Part shown: in pieces, positions 33,920 through 37,700 of the stretch
Numbering within the stretch: the stretch's first letter is position 1
Layout of the letters: each line of letters starts with the position of its first letter
Assembly: GCA_019114265.1 (NCBI GenBank)
Contig: DXFV01000052.1
Location: forward strand, 1 to 37,700
Origin: Anaerofilum faecale
GTDB lineage: Bacteria > Bacillota > Clostridia > Oscillospirales > Ruminococcaceae
Length of the DNA: 37,700 nt
Direction: 5' to 3'
Translations under genes and position numbers: made by a program
Notes under the pieces: generated by a model
The model's input: the letters and a program-made list of their open reading frames with translations, nothing else
The model's database searches: none
What the model was told of the DNA's origin: nothing

Positions 33920-33960
33920 AAAACCCCGGCAGATCGGACGATCGGCCGGGGTTTTGCTTT
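33920..33960 (+). terminator. Terminator after tRNA-Ser
   Basis: AAAACCCCGGC (33920-33930) pairs with GCCGGGGTTTT (33945-33955), with ATCG/CGAT-type pairing in the loop, then GCTTT. It ends only 24 nt before the next gene. Confidence 0.85.
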
Positions 33961-33983
33961 ACCCAGAAACGGAGGAGCTTTGT

Positions 33984-34280
33984 ATGAATTCCTTTCAGAT
34001 CGTTCATGGAATCGCCGCCGTCTGGCTGGCGGTGTGCAATCTGACCGCCTTTTTCCTGTGCGGATTCGACAAGCGCCGCGCAAAACAGCCCGGCAAACGC
34101 CGCGTGCCCGAAAAGACGCTGTTCCTGTGGGCGGCCGTGGGCGGCAGCGCCGGGCTGTGGATCGGTATGCGGTTCTTCCATCACAAGACCCGCCACTGGT
34201 ACTTCGTGTGGGGCGTGCCCGCCATCCTGCTTTTGCAGGCGGCGGCTGTCGGCCTGCTGCACGGGTGTCTGTTGCGGTGA
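33984..34280 (+). CDS. DUF1294 family small membrane protein
   Basis: A 98-residue protein with three hydrophobic segments (about 5-27, 51-68 and 77-95). The family signature is clear: FFLCGFDKRRAK (about 25-36), RRVPEKTLFLWAAVGGSAG and FHHKTRHWYF. Function of DUF1294 is not known. GGAGG lies 8 nt before the ATG at 33984. There is no room for a promoter between the tRNA terminator and this start, so it is either read through from the tRNA promoter or uses a promoter inside the tRNA gene. Confidence 0.88.
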   Translation: MNSFQIVHGIAAVWLAVCNLTAFFLCGFDKRRAKQPGKRRVPEKTLFLWAAVGGSAGLWIGMRFFHHKTRHWYFVWGVPAILLLQAAAVGLLHGCLLR

Positions 34281-34382
34281 CTCTCACCGATCCTTCACAT
34301 TCCGCACAAGCCGTTTTCATCTTTCGGTGCTATGCTGGCAGTTGCCAAGGGCGAGCGTTGTGTGAGAAAGGATGGATCGCAA

Positions 34383-34940
34383 ATGAGAAAAATATTTGCC
34401 TGCCTGTGTGTATGCGGGCTGCTGCTGGCGGCAGGGTGCGGCCAGAGCCAGACGTCCGGACAGCCGGGCGGCGACGGGGCGCGCCCCACCATGGGAACCG
34501 TCACCGCGGTGGACGGCAGCCAAATCACGGTGCAGCTGGGAGGGCGCGGCGGAATGGGAGGCGGACAGCCTGCCTCCAGCGAGATGCCGCAGCGTCCTGA
34601 CGGGGAGATGCCGGAAGGGCAGCCGCCCGCCTCCGGCGAAATGCCCGCGAGCCCCGACGGGGAAGCGCCCGAGATGCCCGACGGACAGCCGCCCGCTTCG
34701 GGCGAGATGCCGCAGCCCCCGGAAGGCGAACTCGAACAGGAAGAGCTGACCTTTGATCTGAGCGGGGCGACTGTGCAGCGGCAGACCGACGACGGCACCG
34801 AGAGCGCTTCGGCGGACGAGATCGCGGTGGGCGACCTTGTGCAGCTGGAGATGGACGAGGGCGGCGAGGTGACGCTGGTCACCATTCTCCCCGCCCGCAC
34901 AGACACGCCGGCCGATGCGCCCGCAAGCACCGCCCTGTGA
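34383..34940 (+). CDS. Lipoprotein with Pro/Met/Gly repeat insertion, unknown function
   Basis: About 185 residues. Signal peptide with lipobox LAAGC, lipidated cysteine C19. After it, MGTVTAVDGSQITVQLGG (about 36-53) looks like the start of a small beta domain, and SADEIAVGDLVQLEMDEGGEVTLVTIL near the end looks like its close, as in DUF5666-like proteins. Between them lies a low-complexity stretch with a repeated unit of PPASGEMP and PDGEMP type (about 60-120). AAAGG precedes the ATG at 34383. It is probably an exported, surface-tethered protein; role unknown. Confidence 0.8.
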   Translation: MRKIFACLCVCGLLLAAGCGQSQTSGQPGGDGARPTMGTVTAVDGSQITVQLGGRGGMGGGQPASSEMPQRPDGEMPEGQPPASGEMPASPDGEAPEMPDGQPPASGEMPQPPEGELEQEELTFDLSGATVQRQTDDGTESASADEIAVGDLVQLEMDEGGEVTLVTILPARTDTPADAPASTAL

Positions 34941-35020
34941 TCTCACCACTTGCCTGTTTTATACCGAGCGACAGGCAGGTTTCCAAAACAGCCGGCCAGA
35001 GGGACGATCCGGCATATGGC

Positions 35021-35051
35021 AACGGGCCGCTGCGACATGCAGCGGCCCGTT
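35021..35051 (+). terminator. Strong hairpin between the lipoprotein and lysR genes
   Basis: Perfect 13-bp arms AACGGGCCGCTGC (35021-35033) and GCAGCGGCCCGTT (35039-35051) with a 5-nt loop. It stands between convergent genes; the T run is weak on either strand (CCGTTTGG on plus). Probably a bidirectional stop. The remaining gap (34941-35098) also has TGCCTGT/ACAGGCA arms near 34954-34977. Confidence 0.6.
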
Positions 35052-35098
35052 CCGTTTGGCAAAAAGTGTTGGTCTGTGCAGGACAGAGGATTCCCCCC

Positions 35099-36022
35099 TC
35101 ACGCATAATCGCCCTGCGGCGCGGCCCGGCGCAGGTGCTCCAGAAACTGCCCGGCCGACACCGACAGCCCGTCGGCCGCGCGCCACACCGCCACATCCCG
35201 GTTGATGCCCGCCTCCCGGCAGGGCTTCTGCACCAGTTCGTGGCGTGCCAGCTCCTGGTACGGCAGCGGGCTCACCCACAGATAGCTGCCCGGCACCGTG
35301 CGCAGCAGATCGAACTGGCTGCCGCGGTCGTACACATAGATATGCCGCATCCCCACCGCCGGCCCCACCCCCAGACGGTGGGCCGCTTCGGGCAGGCTGG
35401 GGAGCTGGATGTCGCCGTGCACGATCTGGGTGTACTGTTCCAGAAGATGGTAGGGGATGTCCGGCAGCGCGGCCAGCGGATGGCGCTCGCTCATCAGCAG
35501 CACCATCGGGTACTCCGCGATCACCTGGCTGACCAGGCGGTTCTGCGCGATCAGGCCCGAAAAGTGGTTCTCATAAATGGTCTGATAGCGCAGGATGCCC
35601 AGCTCGGCCTCCCCCACCGACACCTCCACCAGTGCGTCGGACGAGTTCGTTTCCCGATACTGCACATCCAGCGCCCGGCTGCCCTGGTATCCCGCCAGGA
35701 ACTGGGAAAAGGCAAGCGAAATATAGGTGGCGCGCGGCACCGCCACCGAGAACTTGACGCAGTTTTCCGTGGGCTGGTAGAGCGCTTTCAGCTCGTCCAC
35801 CTGCCGCAGGATCCCCTTCGCATACCGCAGAAACTGCATCCCGCTGGCCGTGGGCTCCATCCCCTTTGCCGTGCGGCGGAAAAGCGTGGTGCCCAGCTCG
35901 TTTTCCAGTTCCTTGATGCTCTTGCTGAGATTGGGCTGCCCCATGTACAGATTTCGCGCCGCCGCGGTGATGCTGCTCGTCTTTTCGATCTCCACCGCAT
36001 AGCGCAGCTGCTGCAGATTCAT
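35099..36022 (-). CDS. LysR-family transcriptional regulator
   Basis: A 307-residue regulator with the LysR winged helix-turn-helix at about 1-60 (LQQLRYAVEIEKTSSITAAARNLYMGQPNLSKSIKELENELGTTLF broken over the motif) and a periplasmic-binding-like effector domain at about 90-300. The ligand is unknown. GAGGTGA precedes the ATG. It is transcribed divergently from the alcohol dehydrogenase, the usual layout for a regulator and its target, so it may control that gene (inference). Confidence 0.9.
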   Translation of the reverse strand: MNLQQLRYAVEIEKTSSITAAARNLYMGQPNLSKSIKELENELGTTLFRRTAKGMEPTASGMQFLRYAKGILRQVDELKALYQPTENCVKFSVAVPRATYISLAFSQFLAGYQGSRALDVQYRETNSSDALVEVSVGEAELGILRYQTIYENHFSGLIAQNRLVSQVIAEYPMVLLMSERHPLAALPDIPYHLLEQYTQIVHGDIQLPSLPEAAHRLGVGPAVGMRHIYVYDRGSQFDLLRTVPGSYLWVSPLPYQELARHELVQKPCREAGINRDVAVWRAADGLSVSAGQFLEHLRRAAPQGDYA

Positions 36023-36063
36023 CCGGTTTCACCTCATGCATTTTTTTCATATTCAACATTCCT

Positions 36064-36069
36064 ATTATA
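36064..36069 (-). promoter_or_regulatory. -10 element of the lysR promoter
   Basis: Perfect TATAAT on the minus strand (36069-36064), 42 nt before the lysR ATG; the -35 region (TTTATT at 17-nt spacing) is weak. Confidence 0.45.
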
Positions 36070-36114
36070 CATTACCCACCGCAAAAAATAAATGCTATCA
36101 TAGAGACAACAAAG

Positions 36115-36143
36115 TTGTTAATCATTTAACGCATTTGCATTAT
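36115..36143 (+). promoter_or_regulatory. Rex-like operator overlapping the alcohol dehydrogenase promoter
   Basis: TTGTTAATCATTTAACGC (36115-36132) matches the Rex operator TTGTTAA-N4-TTAACAA except for the last two bases. It overlaps a promoter: TTGTTA as -35 (36115-36120), 17-nt spacer, CATTAT as -10 (36138-36143). A second small palindrome, ACAAC-AAA-GTTGT, overlaps its left end (36107-36119) and could suit the LysR protein. Rex senses NADH/NAD and represses fermentation genes, which fits an alcohol dehydrogenase. Confidence 0.65.
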
Positions 36144-36217
36144 GTACATGAATCTTTGGATTTTATTGTGCAAATCGACTGTGCGTCTGGTTCAACACAT
36201 ATTGGAGGTAATGAAGT

Positions 36218-37426
36218 ATGCGTTTTACTCTTCCCCGTGACCTGTATCATGGCAAAGGCTCCATCGAGGAGCTGAAAAATCTGAAAGGCAAAAAGGCGTT
36301 TGTTGTCACCGGCGGCGGCAGCATGAAGCGCTTTGGGTTCCTGGACCGCGTGGAGAACGCCCTGAAGGAAGCCGGCATGGAAGTGAAGCTGTTTGAAGGC
36401 GTGGAGCCCGATCCCAGCGTGACCACCGTTATGAAGGGCGCGGCCGCGATGCGCGAGTTCGAGCCGGACTGGATCGTTGCCATCGGCGGCGGCAGCCCCA
36501 TCGACGCCGCCAAGGCCATGTGGGCGTTCTATGAGTACCCCGATGTGACCTTCGAGGACCTGTGCGTCCCCTTCAACTTCCCCACCCTGCGCCAGAAGGC
36601 CCATTTCTGCGCCATCCCCTCCACCTCCGGCACCGCTACCGAGGTGACCGCCTTCTCGGTTATCACCGACTACGACAAGGGCATCAAGTATCCTCTGGCC
36701 GACTTCAATATCACTCCCGATGTTGCCATCGTTGACCCCGACCTGGCCGAGAAAATGCCCGCCAAGCTGACCGCCCACACCGGTATGGACGCCATGACCC
36801 ACGCCATCGAGGCCTATGTGTCCACCGCACACTGCGACTACACCGATCCTCTGGCCCTGCATGCCATCAAGATGATCCACAACGACCTGCGCAAATCCTA
36901 CGAAGGCGACATGGAAGCCCGCGACCGCATGCACAACGCCCAGTGCCTGGCCGGCATGGCGTTCTCCAACGCTCTGCTGGGCATCGTGCACTCGATGGCG
37001 CACAAGACCGGCGCTGCCTTCTCCGGCGGCCACATCATCCACGGCGCTGCCAACGCCATGTATCTGCCCAAGGTCATCCAGTACAACGCCAAGAACCCCG
37101 AAGCTGCCGAGCGCTATGCAGAGATCGCCCGCTTTATGGGTCTGGAAGGCGCCGACACCAGCGCGCTGGTGAATGCCCTGGTCGCTGAGCTGCGTCACAT
37201 GAACGATGTGCTGCACATCCCCCAGTGCATCAAGCACTACGGCGAGGGCGGCGTGATCGCCGAGAACGGCATCGTTGGTGAGGAAGAGTTCCTGGCCAAG
37301 CTGCCCGAGGTGGCCAAGAATGCCATCGGCGACGCCTGCACCGGCTCCAATCCCCGCCAGCCCAGCCAGGAGGAGATGGAGAAGCTGCTGAAGGCCTGCT
37401 ACTACGATCTGGAGATCGACTTCTAA
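36218..37426 (+). CDS. Iron-containing alcohol dehydrogenase
   Basis: NAD(P)H-dependent alcohol dehydrogenase of the iron family, 402 residues, cytosolic, used to re-oxidise NAD(P)H in fermentation. GGGSPID (90-96) binds the dinucleotide; metal ligands are D191, H195, H262 and H276 (TGMDAMTHAIEAY, IVHSMAHKTGA, SGGHIIHGAANA). The exact substrate (butanol, 1,2-diol or other) cannot be told. GGAGG lies 9 nt before the ATG. Codon use is more biased than its neighbours, as for a highly expressed gene. It is divergent from lysR, with a Rex-like operator between, and followed by a terminator. Confidence 0.93.
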   Translation: MRFTLPRDLYHGKGSIEELKNLKGKKAFVVTGGGSMKRFGFLDRVENALKEAGMEVKLFEGVEPDPSVTTVMKGAAAMREFEPDWIVAIGGGSPIDAAKAMWAFYEYPDVTFEDLCVPFNFPTLRQKAHFCAIPSTSGTATEVTAFSVITDYDKGIKYPLADFNITPDVAIVDPDLAEKMPAKLTAHTGMDAMTHAIEAYVSTAHCDYTDPLALHAIKMIHNDLRKSYEGDMEARDRMHNAQCLAGMAFSNALLGIVHSMAHKTGAAFSGGHIIHGAANAMYLPKVIQYNAKNPEAAERYAEIARFMGLEGADTSALVNALVAELRHMNDVLHIPQCIKHYGEGGVIAENGIVGEEEFLAKLPEVAKNAIGDACTGSNPRQPSQEEMEKLLKACYYDLEIDF

Positions 37427-37445
37427 AACATCCCCGCACAGCACA

Positions 37446-37475
37446 GGGGGAGGGTTGTTCCCTCCCCCTTTCTTT
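37446..37475 (+). terminator. Rho-independent terminator of the alcohol dehydrogenase gene
   Basis: GGGGGAGGG (37446-37454) and CCCTCCCCC (37460-37468), loop TTGTT, then TTTCTTT. Confidence 0.88.
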
Positions 37476-37482
37476 GTGCGCA

Positions 37483-37499
37483 TCGACAAATTCTGTCGA
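37483..37499. promoter_or_regulatory. Palindromic operator candidate before the NfnA-like gene
   Basis: TCGACA-AATTC-TGTCGA, 6-bp arms, perfect, ending 6 nt before the -35 box. A place for a regulator (identity unknown) that would act on this promoter. Confidence 0.4.
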
Positions 37500-37505
37500 A
37501 ACGGA

Positions 37506-37534
37506 TTGCACAACATTCACAAATGACGTATAAT
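37506..37534 (+). promoter_or_regulatory. Promoter of the NfnA-like gene
   Basis: TTGCAC (37506-37511), 17-nt spacer, perfect TATAAT (37529-37534), 35 nt before the start codon. Confidence 0.75.
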
Positions 37535-37569
37535 TCTTTCAATACTCACAGGGAGGGAAAGAGAGTACT

Positions 37570-37700
37570 ATGTTCAAGATCGTCGAAAAGACCCCGCTGA
37601 ACCCCACGGTGACCAAGCTGGTGATCGAGGCGCCGCTGGTGGCGAAAAAGGCGCAGCCGGGCCAGTTCATCATCGTGCGCGCGAAGGAGGATTCCGAGCG
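37570..37700 (+). CDS. NfnA/SudB-like ferredoxin-NADP reductase subunit, N-terminal part
   Basis: Only the first 43 residues are in the window: MFKIVEKTPLNPTVTKLVIE, then APLVAKKAQPGQFIIVRAK. This N-terminus matches the FAD/NAD-binding subunit of the electron-bifurcating NADH-dependent ferredoxin:NADP oxidoreductase (NfnA, also named sulfide dehydrogenase or dihydroorotate dehydrogenase electron-transfer-like subunit). GGAGGG lies 12 nt before the ATG. An nfnB (glutamate synthase-like) gene would be expected next, outside the window. Its promoter and proximity to the alcohol dehydrogenase fit redox-cofactor balance. Confidence 0.75.
   Translation, partial: MFKIVEKTPLNPTVTKLVIEAPLVAKKAQPGQFIIVRAKEDSE

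Overview
The window looks like a piece of chromosome from a GC-rich, low-oxygen Firmicute, most likely Oscillospiraceae/Ruminococcaceae (the Subdoligranulum, Gemmiger, Faecalibacterium side of Clostridia). The basis is indirect: Firmicute gene orders (gdpP-rplI-dnaB, tilS-hpt-ftsH, tig-clpP-clpX-lon-ysxC), AGGAGG-type ribosome binding sites with many TTG/GTG starts, an L19-type leader, a Rex-like operator before an iron alcohol dehydrogenase, and an NfnA-like flavoprotein subunit at the right edge. Species assignment is inference. Almost all of the window is core housekeeping; I see no transposase, phage gene, CRISPR array, toxin-antitoxin pair or defence locus.

Left block (1-9.3 kb, minus strand): rnj, gdpP, rplI, dnaB, tilS, hpt and ftsH run head to tail with short gaps or ATGA-type overlaps. 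They join RNA decay, c-di-AMP breakdown, replication, tRNA-Ile lysidine modification, purine salvage and membrane proteolysis. A strong promoter lies about 310 nt upstream of the rnj start, leaving a long GC-rich leader. Back to back with it (plus strand) are rnhA and then the sulfur-transfer cassette iscS-iscU-mnmA, which ends in a clear terminator facing the terminator of a small mechanosensitive channel gene.

Middle block (13.9-24.5 kb): a CwlD-like amidase gene (plus), then a dispersed GC-rich intergenic repeat, then a minus-strand proteostasis island: tig, clpP, clpX, a terminator, a fresh promoter, and lon, ysxC (engB), a SAM methyltransferase and hslO (Hsp33). A metallophosphoesterase and a tiny cysteine-rich DUF1540-like gene with its own terminator follow.

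Right block (24.5-37.7 kb): thrC; rplS-rbgA-rnhB-yraN (ribosome assembly and RNase HII) behind an L19-type leader; the radical SAM/DUF2344 pair preceded by a promoter and a terminator-like hairpin; a small membrane protein divergent from a RelQ-type alarmone synthetase; cobO overlapping a THEP1-like NTPase; a 38-codon candidate gene; a monocistronic-looking tRNA-Ser(GGA) with promoter and terminator; a DUF1294 membrane protein; a repeat-bearing lipoprotein; and a LysR regulator divergent from an iron-dependent alcohol dehydrogenase with a Rex-like operator. The window closes with the start of an NfnA-like gene.

The less explained items are the hairpin-containing leaders (rnj, radical SAM, hpt-ftsH), the CobO/THEP1-like pair, the 38-aa ORF, the lipoprotein with a Pro/Met/Gly insertion, and the FtsH with an enlarged extracytoplasmic domain.
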